DNA of 64,000 nt, from the NCBI GenBank assembly GCA_003151495.1, contig PLXR01000005.1, forward strand, positions 300-64,299, in the 5' to 3' direction. Positions 29,739-38,611 of this stretch are shown piece by piece (positions within the stretch are counted from its first letter, which is position 1; the number at the start of each line of letters is the position of its first letter). A model generated the notes under the pieces. It made no database searches. It was given only the letters and a program-made list of their open reading frames with translations, and had not been told where the DNA came from. Origin of the DNA: Opitutaceae bacterium. Lineage in GTDB: Bacteria > Verrucomicrobiota > Verrucomicrobiia > Opitutales > Opitutaceae. The translations under genes and the position numbers were made by a program.

Positions 29739-32700
29739 ATGCGTGGGCTCCGAATTCGATTGCTGGCGATGGGCGTGATGGCTTCGGCCTGCGCCGCGAA
29801 CGGGCAGGTGGTCACCTGGGTGGGGGGATTCCCCAACGACAACCTGAGCACCGGGACCAACTGGCTCGGGGGGACAGCCCCCACGTCCGACGGCTTCGAG
29901 ACGCTCCTGTTCAATGCGGCCTCCAACTCGGACCTGAAGATGGACGTGACGGCGGACTTCATGGGAATAGTGGTCGACGGGACCGGCGGGAACGGGGCCT
30001 CGGCCAGCCTCTACGGCTCCAACACGCTCACGATCGGGGCGGGCGGCATCTCGCTCGTGAACGGCGGCAGCTGGCAGGACTCACTCTATATAGGTGCCCC
30101 GGTGGCGCTCTCCGCGAACCAGGTCTGGTCCACTGCGAACCCCGGGGGGAACATCACGGTCTCCGGAGCGATCAGCGGCGCCTTCGCCCTCACTCTGCAG
30201 GGGGCCCCCGGCTCCACCTTCGAGCTTGATTCCGGGGCCAGCACCTTCAGCAGCCTTTCCTACACCGGCCAGTACACGGGACTGGTCGTGGGCTCGAGCA
30301 GCACGGGGCCGGCGGGCGCCCCGACGTCGGGCCCTCTGGGCACCGGGGTCGTGACCATGGGCGACGGGACCACGCTCGCGGTCAACACGTCGAACGCCGT
30401 CATGCTCGCCAACCCGTTTTCGCTGGGCGACAACTCGAACGGGGCCGGGATCGCGTTTGGCGGCAGTTCCTCCGGAGGCGACTCGCCCCCGACCACCCTG
30501 ACGCTCTCCGGGCCGGTCACCCTGAACAACAATGACATCGAGCTCGATACCGGCTCGAACACGGTGCTCACGTTCTCCGGGAACCTGATGGGCTACGCCC
30601 CGGGGGTCTGCCTCGACTTTGGAACCAACGGCATGGGCGGCTACGGCCTGGTGATCCTGCAGGGCGGCCTCTCGAACGTCGCCCGCTTCGACCTGGAGGA
30701 CAATGTGTCGGTGATCTTCGACGGGGCCGATGTGACCCAGGTGACCGGCCTCGAGGACATAGGGGTGGGATCCAACAACTACCTCGGCGTCGGGGCCAAC
30801 TACGCGGCGGGGACGAACCTCTCCCAGTTCATCACCTACCTGAACACCTCTGGGAGCGTGGGCTCATTCGCGGGCACGCTGGGGCTCGACACGACCTCGG
30901 GCACGACGCCGGCGCTTTTCAACGACTCGAACGGGATCGACCTCTCGAACTTCACCAACCCGAACTTCGTCGGGCTCGGCTCCGCGACGATGGCGGTCAT
31001 CGGGCCGGCGGCGGTCATCACCCCGCCGAACGACTTCATCTTCAACCTCACAGGCTACGGGGACACCTACCGGTTTGGCGGCGGCGGCGGAACGCTGACC
31101 GTGCAAAGCGCGCTCTCCGACGGGCTTGAGTGGGACGGCTCGATGTTCCTGCCCTTCACCCGCAGCCTCTCGCTGGCGGGGGGCAACGCCCCGCTCACGC
31201 TTGTCCTCAGCGGCCCCCTCTCGTACTCGGGAGGGACCACGATCTCGGGCGCGGCGCTCATCTTCGACACGCCCCTCCCGTTGGCCGGGGGGATCACGCT
31301 CTCGGGCGGCTACGTCGGAAGCACCGAGAACTCCGGCTACGGCGACGACAACTCCTTCTCGATCCAGCAGTTCGTCGACCTGATCGGCGCCAACTCCCCC
31401 CAGGGCGTCATCGGGTTCGACCAGATCGGCAGCACGCGGTCGGTGACGAGCGCCATCGACCTGTCAGGCCTCAGCTCGAACGTCTACCTGGGCACGGCCA
31501 CCTCCGTCAATTACTCAGGGACCATCACCCCCTTCGGGAGCCAGTACCAGTTCGCGGGTGTCAAGGGAGGCCAGGTGGAGGTGTCCTCCAACCTCCTGGC
31601 CGGCCTGTATTCCGTGCTGATCGGACTGCCGAACCCGGGCGAGGCGTTCAACCTGTCTTTCGGCTACGAGCCGCAGTCCTCGGTCACGCTCTCGGGGACG
31701 AACAGCTACTACGGCGGCACGACCCTGAACAGCGGCTACCTCTTTGTCACGAACCCGAGCTCGATCGGCACGGGCACGCTCTTCGTCCCGGACGCGCCGA
31801 ACGGGAGGATCGGCTGGGTCGGGACGCTCACCGCGGCGAACAACCCCGTCACGCTTGCGAACAACATCCAAGTCTCCAACGGGGGGCTGGCCCTCAACAC
31901 GGGCAGCACCGACACGCTCACGCTAACCGGGGTCATCAGCTCCTGGGTCGACGACGCCGGCCAGCTCGGGATCTTCGGCCCGGTCGACCTAGAGGGAAAC
32001 AACACGTTCTTTGGCGGGACCTACGTCAACACCCCGGGAAGCATCGTGACGGTAGGCTCGGACACCGGGCTCGGCACCGGCTACATCAACGCCAACAACA
32101 CCACCTTCAATTTTACGAGCGACAACCCCGTGCTGGGGACCACGGGCAGGGAGGTGTCGTTCGCCAACTCGACGGTGACCTTCTCCGGCACGGGCAACAC
32201 CACGATCTACAACCTCTCGCTCGACACCTCGCGGATCACCTTCAGCGGCGGTACGACCGAGCTGAAGGGGTTCTTCGGCGACACCGGCAGCTCGAACGGC
32301 CTGATCGACATCGACATGGAGGGCTCGCTCCTGATCATCGACCCGAACAAGACCGCGGGCGACGACTCCTCGGACGCCACCATCCACGGGAGGATCACCG
32401 GGCCGGGCGCCCTGGAGGTTACGGGCGTCGGCGGCAGCCTCGAATTGCGCGGCAACAACACCTACACCGGCGGAACGACCATTGACGCGGGATCCGTCGT
32501 CATCGCCAGCAACAACAACGCCCTCGGCTCGCCGGTCGGCGCCGTCGTGGTCAACGGCGCGCTGGCCACGAACACGAATGTCGTCCTCAACAATCCGATC
32601 ACCCTCGGCTCCTCGGGGGTCCTCGCGGGATACGGCAAGTACCAGCCCGGCGGCACCCTTGCGTTCCAGGGCGGGTCGACCGTCGATCCCGGCAGGGCCA

Positions 32701-33200
32701 ACCTGAACAGCTCCGGCGGCGGCACGCTGATCCCGGTCCCGGGGACGCTCTCCTTCGGCTCGAACACGGCCGTCACCTTCGGCGCGGGCGGCAACTTCCT
32801 CTTCTCCATCACGGACGCGAACGGGGCCGCAGGCGCCGGATACGGCACCGTCAGCATGCCGGCGAGCGTGCTCACGATCGCGAGCGGGCCCTTCACCATC
32901 TTCGTCGCCTCGTTTGATCCCACGACCGACCAGCTCGGCCCCATGCTCAATTTCAACGCGGCGAGCACGTACCAGTGGACGCTCGTCTCCGCCCTGTCGA
33001 TCTCGGGGTTCAACCCCGCCCTGTTCAACGTCGACACGTCGCTCCTGCAGAACGGGATCTCGACGGGCCAGTTCTTCGTCTCACAGAGCGGGGGCAGCCT
33101 GCTCCTCAATTTCACTCCGGTGCCCGAGCCGTCCACGTGGGCGCTCATGGCGACCGGGCTGAGCGCCATGGTGGCCGCGGTGCGCCGCCGCCGCCGTTGA
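29739..33200 (+). CDS. giant autotransporter-type beta-strand-repeat protein with PEP-CTERM anchor (II)
   Basis: A 1153-aa exported protein of the same general design as its upstream neighbour. It has a signal peptide (RIRLLAMGVMASACAANGQ), beta-helix-forming repeats (LTLSGPVTLNNN, YSGGTTISG, NNTYTGGTTIDAG) and a PEP-CTERM end (PEPSTWALMATGLSAMVAAVRRRRR). Unlike protein I, it has few Cys and no near-identical modules, so the two are not a recent duplication. The ATG at 29739 is preferred; the track ORF starts 17 codons upstream inside the AT-rich leader. The stop overlaps the start of the OppA-type lipoprotein gene (TTGA). Confidence 0.88.
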   Translation: MRGLRIRLLAMGVMASACAANGQVVTWVGGFPNDNLSTGTNWLGGTAPTSDGFETLLFNAASNSDLKMDVTADFMGIVVDGTGGNGASASLYGSNTLTIGAGGISLVNGGSWQDSLYIGAPVALSANQVWSTANPGGNITVSGAISGAFALTLQGAPGSTFELDSGASTFSSLSYTGQYTGLVVGSSSTGPAGAPTSGPLGTGVVTMGDGTTLAVNTSNAVMLANPFSLGDNSNGAGIAFGGSSSGGDSPPTTLTLSGPVTLNNNDIELDTGSNTVLTFSGNLMGYAPGVCLDFGTNGMGGYGLVILQGGLSNVARFDLEDNVSVIFDGADVTQVTGLEDIGVGSNNYLGVGANYAAGTNLSQFITYLNTSGSVGSFAGTLGLDTTSGTTPALFNDSNGIDLSNFTNPNFVGLGSATMAVIGPAAVITPPNDFIFNLTGYGDTYRFGGGGGTLTVQSALSDGLEWDGSMFLPFTRSLSLAGGNAPLTLVLSGPLSYSGGTTISGAALIFDTPLPLAGGITLSGGYVGSTENSGYGDDNSFSIQQFVDLIGANSPQGVIGFDQIGSTRSVTSAIDLSGLSSNVYLGTATSVNYSGTITPFGSQYQFAGVKGGQVEVSSNLLAGLYSVLIGLPNPGEAFNLSFGYEPQSSVTLSGTNSYYGGTTLNSGYLFVTNPSSIGTGTLFVPDAPNGRIGWVGTLTAANNPVTLANNIQVSNGGLALNTGSTDTLTLTGVISSWVDDAGQLGIFGPVDLEGNNTFFGGTYVNTPGSIVTVGSDTGLGTGYINANNTTFNFTSDNPVLGTTGREVSFANSTVTFSGTGNTTIYNLSLDTSRITFSGGTTELKGFFGDTGSSNGLIDIDMEGSLLIIDPNKTAGDDSSDATIHGRITGPGALEVTGVGGSLELRGNNTYTGGTTIDAGSVVIASNNNALGSPVGAVVVNGALATNTNVVLNNPITLGSSGVLAGYGKYQPGGTLAFQGGSTVDPGRANLNSSGGGTLIPVPGTLSFGSNTAVTFGAGGNFLFSITDANGAAGAGYGTVSMPASVLTIASGPFTIFVASFDPTTDQLGPMLNFNAASTYQWTLVSALSISGFNPALFNVDTSLLQNGISTGQFFVSQSGGSLLLNFTPVPEPSTWALMATGLSAMVAAVRRRRR

Positions 33201-34807
33201 TCCCCAGGCTCGGCGCACTCCTCGCGCTGGGCCTCCTCGCGTCCGCGGGCTGCGCCCGCCACGGAACGGCCGAGGCCAACGCCGTCAAGTCCCAGACGCT
33301 CCTCCTGGGCAACGGGGCGGAGCCCGAGGACCTGGACCCCCAGGTCGTCACCGCCTACACCGACCAGAACATCCTCATCGCGCTCTTCGAGGGCCTGACG
33401 GCGATCGACGAGAAGACCTCGCAGCCCGTCCCCGCCGCCGCCCAGTCGTGGGAGCCGTCGGCGGACGGGCTCACATGGACCTTCCACCTGAGGGAGGGCC
33501 TGCGCTGGTCCAACGGCGAGCCGCTCCAGGCCGGGGACTTCGTCTGGTCGTGGAGGCGGATGCTCTCGCCGGCCTTCGGCGCCGAGTACGTGAACCTGCT
33601 CTACCCGATCCGCAACGCCGCGGCCTACAACCAGGGGTCGATCTCCGACGCGGGCCTCCTCGGGATCTCGGCGCCCGACCCCCTGACCGTCCGGATCGTG
33701 CTCGAGCGGCCGACCCCCTACCTCCCCGCGCTCGTCGCGCAGCCCCCGTGGTTCCCGGTGAACCCCCGGGTGCTCGAGCGCTTCGGGGCCGCCTCGAAGC
33801 GCGGCACGGAGTGGACCCGCGCCGGCAACCTCGTCGGCAACGGGCCCTTCATGCTCGACGAGTGGACCCCAAACGCCCGGATCGTGGTCGCGAAGAACAT
33901 GGACTACTGGAACGCGGACGCCGTCACCCTCCGGCAGATCGTCTTCTTCCCCAACGAGAACCCCGACGCCGAGGAGCGGGACTTCCGGGCGGGCCAGCTC
34001 CATGCAACGTATGCCCTGCCGCTTGCGAAGATCGAGGCCTACAGGCGCGACGCGCCCGGCCTGGTGAGGGTCGATCCCTTCCTGCAGACCTTCTTCCTGC
34101 GCTTCAACACGACCCGGGAGCCCCTCGGCGACCCCCGGGTCCGCCGGGCCCTGTCGCTCGCCATCAACCGGGACATCCTCTCGAAGCGCGTCCTCTCCGG
34201 GGCCTATCCCGCAGCCCATTCGTTCACGCCCGCGGACTGCGGCGGCTACACCCCCGAGGCCCGCGTAGACCTGGACCTCGCGGAGGCCCGCAGGCTCCTC
34301 GCCGAGGCCGGCCACCCCGGCGGCAGCGGGCTGAGGCCACTCGAGGTGCAGGTGCGCAACGACGAGGTGCAGCCCCTTGTCATGGAGGCGATCCAGTCCA
34401 TGTGGTCCAAGGGCCTCGGGATCCGGGTGACGCTCGCCACCCTCGAGCAGAAGACCTGGATCCAGAACCAGCAGACCCTGAACTATGACGTGTCGACCGC
34501 AAGCTGGGGGGCGGACTTCCTGGACCCGGTCACCTTCCTCGACCTGTTCGTCACCGGGGGCGGCAACAACTGGACGGGATGGGGCGACAAGGCCTACGAC
34601 CAGATGATCCAGGGAGCGGCGCAGGCCGCGGACCCCGCGGAGCGCATGAGGATCTTCCAGAGGGCGGAGGCCTACCTGCTCCGGGAGGGGCCGATCTCCC
34701 CCCTTTACCACGGGGCCCACTCGTACCTCATCCGGCCCTCCGTGAAGGGGTGGCCCCCCGCGCTCCTGGGCTACCACCGCTACTCCCTCGTCCGCCTGGA
34801 GGACTGA
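33197..34807 (+). CDS. oppA: oligopeptide ABC transporter substrate-binding lipoprotein (OppA type)
   Basis: A 536-aa solute-binding protein of SBP family 5. The TTG start at 33197 overlaps the previous stop by 4 bp and gives a lipoprotein signal, LGLLASAGC, with the lipidated Cys at residue 18. Family stretches include GAEPEDLDPQVVTAYTD, WTFHLREGLRWSNGEPLQAGDFVWSW, NLVGNGPFMLDEW and DPRVRRALSLAINRD. It probably binds peptides for an Opp permease encoded elsewhere, since no permease or ATPase gene is adjacent. The track ORF begins far upstream in another gene. Confidence 0.88.
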   Translation: MIPRLGALLALGLLASAGCARHGTAEANAVKSQTLLLGNGAEPEDLDPQVVTAYTDQNILIALFEGLTAIDEKTSQPVPAAAQSWEPSADGLTWTFHLREGLRWSNGEPLQAGDFVWSWRRMLSPAFGAEYVNLLYPIRNAAAYNQGSISDAGLLGISAPDPLTVRIVLERPTPYLPALVAQPPWFPVNPRVLERFGAASKRGTEWTRAGNLVGNGPFMLDEWTPNARIVVAKNMDYWNADAVTLRQIVFFPNENPDAEERDFRAGQLHATYALPLAKIEAYRRDAPGLVRVDPFLQTFFLRFNTTREPLGDPRVRRALSLAINRDILSKRVLSGAYPAAHSFTPADCGGYTPEARVDLDLAEARRLLAEAGHPGGSGLRPLEVQVRNDEVQPLVMEAIQSMWSKGLGIRVTLATLEQKTWIQNQQTLNYDVSTASWGADFLDPVTFLDLFVTGGGNNWTGWGDKAYDQMIQGAAQAADPAERMRIFQRAEAYLLREGPISPLYHGAHSYLIRPSVKGWPPALLGYHRYSLVRLED

Positions 34808-34854
34808 GCAATCGGATTGTCGGCGCCGCTCCCGCCCGATAGCCTCGGCCCGTG

Positions 34855-35328
34855 ATGAGATCCCTCCTCGCCCCGCTCGCGCTCCTCCTGGCGTCCGCGC
34901 CCCCCCTGCCCGCCGCCGAGGTGCAGCTGAAGCGCGTGTGGCCCGAGTGGTGCTCGGCCGACTCGTTCCAGAGCCTCTACGAGTACCACACGGGCCGCGA
35001 GCTCACGGGAAAGAGGACGCTCCTGCGCAGCCGCCCGGAGAACCGGGGGGGCCTCTATTTCATGACCCGGGTCGAGAACCCCGGGGCCGCGCTCCCCGGG
35101 GCGACCTTCGTCATTCGCGTGATCTCGCCCGAGTCGACCGACACCCGGGTCTTCACCTTCCCGGCCTCGGTGCCCGCGGGCAGCTGGCTCTTCCAGATCG
35201 GGCTCACCGGGTTGGACTGGGCCGGGGCGCGCGTCCAGCCGGTCGCATGGGAGCTGGAGCTCCACGCGGCCGACGGGCGGATCCTTGCGGAGGCCCACAG
35301 CTTCCTCTGGGAGAAGCCCGGCCGCTGA
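34855..35328 (+). CDS. secreted hypothetical protein
   Basis: A 157-aa exported protein with a signal peptide ending LPAAE. The mature part is predicted beta-rich, with segments GGLYFMTRVENPGAALPGA and GSWLFQIGLTGLDW. I do not recognise a named domain. An alternative GTG lies one codon upstream. It is followed 18 bp later by a DNA-glycosylase-like gene on the same strand, with no evident functional link. Confidence 0.7.
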   Translation: MRSLLAPLALLLASAPPLPAAEVQLKRVWPEWCSADSFQSLYEYHTGRELTGKRTLLRSRPENRGGLYFMTRVENPGAALPGATFVIRVISPESTDTRVFTFPASVPAGSWLFQIGLTGLDWAGARVQPVAWELELHAADGRILAEAHSFLWEKPGR

Positions 35329-35346
35329 CCCCGGCGGCGCGGCCCG

Positions 35347-35943
35347 ATGATCGACCCGAACGACGTGACAGACCCCGCGCGGACGCCCGCCGGGCTCGAG
35401 GAGTTCCTGCTCTTCTGCGTCGTGGTGGCCGGCAAGAACGCGGACCAGCAGGCGGCGAAGCTCGAGCGCTTCCTCGGGGGCCGCAGGCCCTTCGCGCACA
35501 TAAGGTCGAGCGACCGCGAGGGGCTCCTTGAGGCCCGCCTCAGGGAGGTGCGCCTCGGCAAGTACGCCCTCCTCTGCCGCAGCTTCAGGGAGCTTGCCCA
35601 CTCGGGCGCCGACCTGGGGTCGTGCACCTGGGAGGAGCTCACCCGGTTCCCGGGCATCGGGATCAAGACCGCGAAGTTCTTCGTCCTGCACTCGCGCCCC
35701 GCGGAGATGCACGGGGTCCTGGACACCCATGTGCTCGCCTGGATGCGCGAGCACTGGGAGGGCGCCGGCAGGGGCGGCCCCCGGGTGCCGGGGCATTCCC
35801 CGCAGGAACCCCGGGCCTACAGGTTCTGGGAGACCGTCTACTTCGGGATGGTGGCCGCGCGCCGCCACGGCGGCGCGGTCGACTGGGCGAAGTTCGACCT
35901 CGACCTCTGGAGGGAGCGGCGCGGGAGCGGGGAGCCCGCCTAG
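35347..35943 (+). CDS. HhH-GPD family DNA glycosylase-like protein
   Basis: A 198-aa protein with the helix-hairpin-helix FPGIGIKTAKFFVLHSRP followed by the catalytic-Asp region HGVLDTHVLAWM, the core of endonuclease III/OGG-type base-excision glycosylases. No C-terminal iron-sulfur Cys set is present, which argues against EndoIII or MutY. It is probably a base-excision repair glycosylase acting on oxidised bases. The stop shares a CTAG tetranucleotide with the convergent VOC gene. Confidence 0.72.
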   Translation: MIDPNDVTDPARTPAGLEEFLLFCVVVAGKNADQQAAKLERFLGGRRPFAHIRSSDREGLLEARLREVRLGKYALLCRSFRELAHSGADLGSCTWEELTRFPGIGIKTAKFFVLHSRPAEMHGVLDTHVLAWMREHWEGAGRGGPRVPGHSPQEPRAYRFWETVYFGMVAARRHGGAVDWAKFDLDLWRERRGSGEPA

Positions 35944-36317
35944 CCCCTCTGGATCAGCTCGATCTCGTAGCCCTCCGGGGCGTCGATGAACGCGATCACG
36001 GAGCCCGATCCCGTGCGCGTAGGGCCGTCGCTCAGCTTCAGGCCCTTCTTGGCGATGTCGGCCGCGAACGCGGCGATGTCGTCCACCTCGAAGGCAAGGT
36101 GCATGAGGTCAGGCTGGACCACGACCGGCGGGCTGTCCGGAAGCTGGCAGAGCTCGATCTCCTCGTCGCTGTTGGGGGTGCGGATGAACGCGAGCTGGGC
36201 GCCCCTTGGCGAGGTGTGCCTGCGCCCGACCTTGAGCCCCATGATGTCTTCGTAGAACCGCACCGTGCGTTCCAGATCGTTCACGCGCATCCGCGTGTGG
36301 AGGAGTTTCTTGACCAT
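35940..36317 (-). CDS. gloA: VOC family (glyoxalase I-like) protein
   Basis: A 125-aa single-domain vicinal-oxygen-chelate protein. It has the two beta-alpha-beta modules of lactoylglutathione lyases: TRMRVNDLERTVRFYEDIMGLKV, then LMHLAFEVDDI, GSVIAFIDAPEGYEIELIQ. Candidate metal ligands are the N-terminal His, Glu in EIELCQ, His in LMHLAF and Glu in EIELIQ. This agrees with methylglyoxal detoxification, though small VOC proteins have other roles too. It is convergent with the glycosylase gene, both stops using CTAG. Confidence 0.82.
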   Translation of the reverse strand: MVKKLLHTRMRVNDLERTVRFYEDIMGLKVGRRHTSPRGAQLAFIRTPNSDEEIELCQLPDSPPVVVQPDLMHLAFEVDDIAAFAADIAKKGLKLSDGPTRTGSGSVIAFIDAPEGYEIELIQRG

Positions 36318-36505
36318 GGGGCAATGCTGGCGCCCCGACGAGCCGACCGCAAGCGCGGGGCGCGGGGGTCAGCGCCCCAACTCGTGACATTTTCGAGCAC
36401 CGTTCCTCGGTAGCTAGCGCTTTGGGATTCCCGGAAAATGCCGGCGAGGCGCTCAGCACCGCGCCCCCTGCAGAAGGTGCCCAAAACCCACCAGCCCGAT
36501 AAAAT

Positions 36506-36535
36506 TGACAGAGGTGGGATATCCCACCATTGTCA
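36506..36535. promoter_or_regulatory. 30-bp dyad (operator candidate) at the toxin-antitoxin-like pair
   Basis: TGACA-ga-GGTGGGATATCCCACC-at-TGTCA: a perfect 16-bp palindrome flanked by inverted 5-bp arms. A TTGACA -35-like box (36505-36510) overlaps the left arm. The dyad ends 4 nt before the ATG of the AbrB-like gene, so a protein bound here would block transcription. It suits autoregulation by a dimeric antitoxin. Confidence 0.65.
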
Positions 36536-36539
36536 GAAC

Positions 36540-36827
36540 ATGGCAGCAATGACGCTCGATAGGAAACGAAGGCGCTCCACCGCAGTCACTGTACTGGATG
36601 CATACGATGTCGTCGCCGATTCAAAAAGACGCATCAGCTTGCGCCAGGCCAAGGCCAAGTATTTCCACGTCCTCGCGCTCTCCAACGGCTCATATCTCCT
36701 CGAGCCCCGTGTCTTGGTGCCGATGAGCGTCCGCATCGACAAGGTCGAAGCGGTCAAGCCCCCGAAACGCCTCCGGCCGCTGATGCACCGCCTCGGCCAA
36801 GCGCTGGACAGGTTGCCCGTGGGATAA
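36540..36827 (+). CDS. SpoVT/AbrB-like antitoxin candidate
   Basis: A 95-aa basic protein. Its centre, VVADSKRRISLRQAKAKYFHVLALSNGSYLLEPRV, resembles the swapped-hairpin AbrB domain of antitoxins: a short strand, K/R-R-(I/V)-(S/T)-(L/P), then a strand and a charged tail. The ATG at 36540 follows the 30-bp dyad; another ATG lies three codons later. Its stop overlaps the next start by one base (TAATG), a typical translational coupling of toxin-antitoxin pairs. GC content is well below that of the surrounding genes, which suggests transfer. The assignment rests on motif shape and context. Confidence 0.6.
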   Translation: MAAMTLDRKRRRSTAVTVLDAYDVVADSKRRISLRQAKAKYFHVLALSNGSYLLEPRVLVPMSVRIDKVEAVKPPKRLRPLMHRLGQALDRLPVG

Positions 36828-37237
36828 TGGACATCATTGTCCCCTTCAGTATTCGAAAAAGGGAGCTGTCAGGAACCGTTTCGGACGAGGCAAAGAAGAT
36901 ATTCGAGAAAATTAAGGAGCGGCCGGAGCTCGCGATCGGGATTGCAGCCAAGGGTCTCCCAGATCGAACGACGTTGCATAAGGTCTATGCCACTACCCCG
37001 GACGGGGCTCGCCGGTTGCTATTCTTTTGCCGGCACATGCCACCCAGGCTAGCGGGATCGCCGCAGGTCGCAGAGCGCTGGGTGTTGGTCTTTTATCGGG
37101 GAAAAGGCGATCCAGTCGGCGACAACATGAGCCACAAGAATTCAGCCTTCGAGTCGCAGCTCGAGAGGAACATGACACGGGCCCTGAGCGACATTTCAGC
37201 GAGCACACCGGAAAGGCACTTATACGAGATATTCTGA
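36827..37237 (+). CDS. putative toxin of a two-gene toxin-antitoxin-like module
   Basis: A 136-aa protein whose start overlaps the stop of the AbrB-like gene by one base. It has a charged N-terminal half and a central stretch LHKVYATTPDGARRLLFFCRH followed by RWVLVFYRGKGDPVGDNMS. Alternating strands with basic and aromatic residues are reminiscent of small RelE/HigB-type RNases. I cannot assign a family. The neighbours, coupling and upstream dyad support a toxin role; a phage-derived or regulatory role is possible. Confidence 0.55.
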   Translation: MDIIVPFSIRKRELSGTVSDEAKKIFEKIKERPELAIGIAAKGLPDRTTLHKVYATTPDGARRLLFFCRHMPPRLAGSPQVAERWVLVFYRGKGDPVGDNMSHKNSAFESQLERNMTRALSDISASTPERHLYEIF

Positions 37238-37320
37238 TGGACCTGAATGAAGGATCCCGATTTGGCGCCGACCAAGCGATTCTCAAAGGGTCGCTTTTGG
37301 GACACCTCTCTCGGGAAACG

Positions 37321-37437
37321 CTACTGTACTTCGTAAATCTCGACTAGCGCGAGACCCGTATCGCCACTCGCTCCCGACACCTCGGCCGTGTACGCGCCAG
37401 GAACGAGTGTCACAAGCATCGCTGAATCCGCTGACGC
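37321..37437 (-). pseudogene. C-terminal remnant of a subtilase-type surface-protein repeat
   Basis: The last 38 codons, SADSAMLVTLVPGAYT...GLALVEIYEV plus Q and stop, match the end of the 1477-aa subtilase (GSADSAMVAILPAGSYT...VGLVEVYLMP). Upstream in the reading direction the similarity stops abruptly and continues into non-protein-like sequence before the DUF1080 gene. It is therefore a truncated 3' end of a lost large gene. It sits beside the low-GC toxin-antitoxin-like pair, so an insertion-deletion event may have removed the rest. Confidence 0.75.
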
Positions 37438-37555
37438 TGTACGACCCCGGCGGGATGCACACTGGGGCCGCACGGAGGCGCGCCTCGGCTGCGCAGGCTG
37501 CAATCCCGTTCGACTTTCCCCCGGAACCAGACCACGTTTGCGGCTTCCCAACCCC

Positions 37556-38611
37556 ATGAAAACCCCCGCCCTTCTCGCACTTGCCCTTGGCGCCATGGCC
37601 ACGGGCCTCCGCGGCGCCCCCGACCCGAACTGGATAGACCATGACCGGGACCGCCCGATGGCTGCCGTCATCGATCCCGGCACGGCCAGCACCCAGGATG
37701 CCCCCGGCAGGCCCCCATCCGACGCGACCGTCCTCTTTGACGGGAAGGACGTCTCCCAGTGGGTGGGGCTCGACGGGAGCCCGACCAAGTGGATCGTCCA
37801 CGACGGGGCCCTCGAGTGCGTCCCGGGGAGCGGCTACGTCCGCACCCTCCAGTCCTTCGGCGACTGCCAGCTCCATGTCGAGTGGGCCGCGCCGACCCCC
37901 CCGCACGGGGTCAGCCAGGACCGGGGCAACAGCGGGGTCTTCTTCGGCGTCGACCGCTACGAGACCCAGGTCCTCGACTCCTACGAGAGCAAGACCTACG
38001 CGGACGGCGCCGCGGCGGCGGTCTACGGCCAGTACGCCCCCCTCGTCAACGCGGCGCGGCCCCCCGGCGTGTGGCAGACCTACGACATCATCTGGACCGC
38101 CCCCCGGTTCGACGCCGAGGGCAAGCTCGTCTCGAAGGCGCGCGAGACCCTGATCCACAACGGGGTCCTCGTGCAGAACAACGTGGAGCTCACGGGCCCG
38201 ACCGGATGGATCAACCGCGTCCCCTACAAGGCGCACCCCGAGCGCATGCCGATCTCGTTCCAGGACCACGGGCATCCCGTGCGCTACCGCAACGTGTGGG
38301 TGCGCGAGCTCGGCAGCCCCCGGCACAGGGAATTCATGCTTCCGGAGGCCGTCCTCGACTCCTACGCCGGCAGCTTCGGGCACGGGAAATGGAACGCCGT
38401 CGTCATCGGCCGGCTGCCCGACGGCCTCCTCTCGCTCACCCTCTCCGGCCAGGAGCTCGTCATGCACGCCGATTCCATGACCCACTTCTACGCCCTCTCG
38501 ACCGACGTGCAGTGCGAGTTCTCGGACGGCGGAAAGGGCCTGACCGTCACGGTCGGCCAGGACACCGAGCCGATGAAGCTCGAGCACCAGGAAAAGGCGC
38601 CGAATCCCTAG
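37556..38611 (+). CDS. DUF1080 (3-keto-disaccharide hydrolase-like) secreted protein
   Basis: A 351-aa exported protein with signal peptide MKTPALLALALGAMATGLRG. It has the DUF1080 jelly-roll core: VLFDGKDVSQWVG at the N-terminus, GNSGVFFGVDRYETQVLDSY in the middle and ISFQDHGHPVRYRNVWVREL near the end. The family is linked to hydrolysis of 3-keto-glycosides and is expanded in Planctomycetes and Verrucomicrobia. A C-terminal extension of about 80 residues (after REFMLPEAVLDSYAG) is additional. The track start lies 56 codons upstream over the pseudogene. The stop shares CTAG with the convergent outer-membrane gene. Confidence 0.88.
   Translation: MKTPALLALALGAMATGLRGAPDPNWIDHDRDRPMAAVIDPGTASTQDAPGRPPSDATVLFDGKDVSQWVGLDGSPTKWIVHDGALECVPGSGYVRTLQSFGDCQLHVEWAAPTPPHGVSQDRGNSGVFFGVDRYETQVLDSYESKTYADGAAAAVYGQYAPLVNAARPPGVWQTYDIIWTAPRFDAEGKLVSKARETLIHNGVLVQNNVELTGPTGWINRVPYKAHPERMPISFQDHGHPVRYRNVWVRELGSPRHREFMLPEAVLDSYAGSFGHGKWNAVVIGRLPDGLLSLTLSGQELVMHADSMTHFYALSTDVQCEFSDGGKGLTVTVGQDTEPMKLEHQEKAPNP

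Noticed and set aside
37388-37555. N-terminal extension of the DUF1080 protein
   Set aside because: The extension lies over the pseudogene remnant and lacks protein character; the ATG at 37556 starts a good signal peptide.
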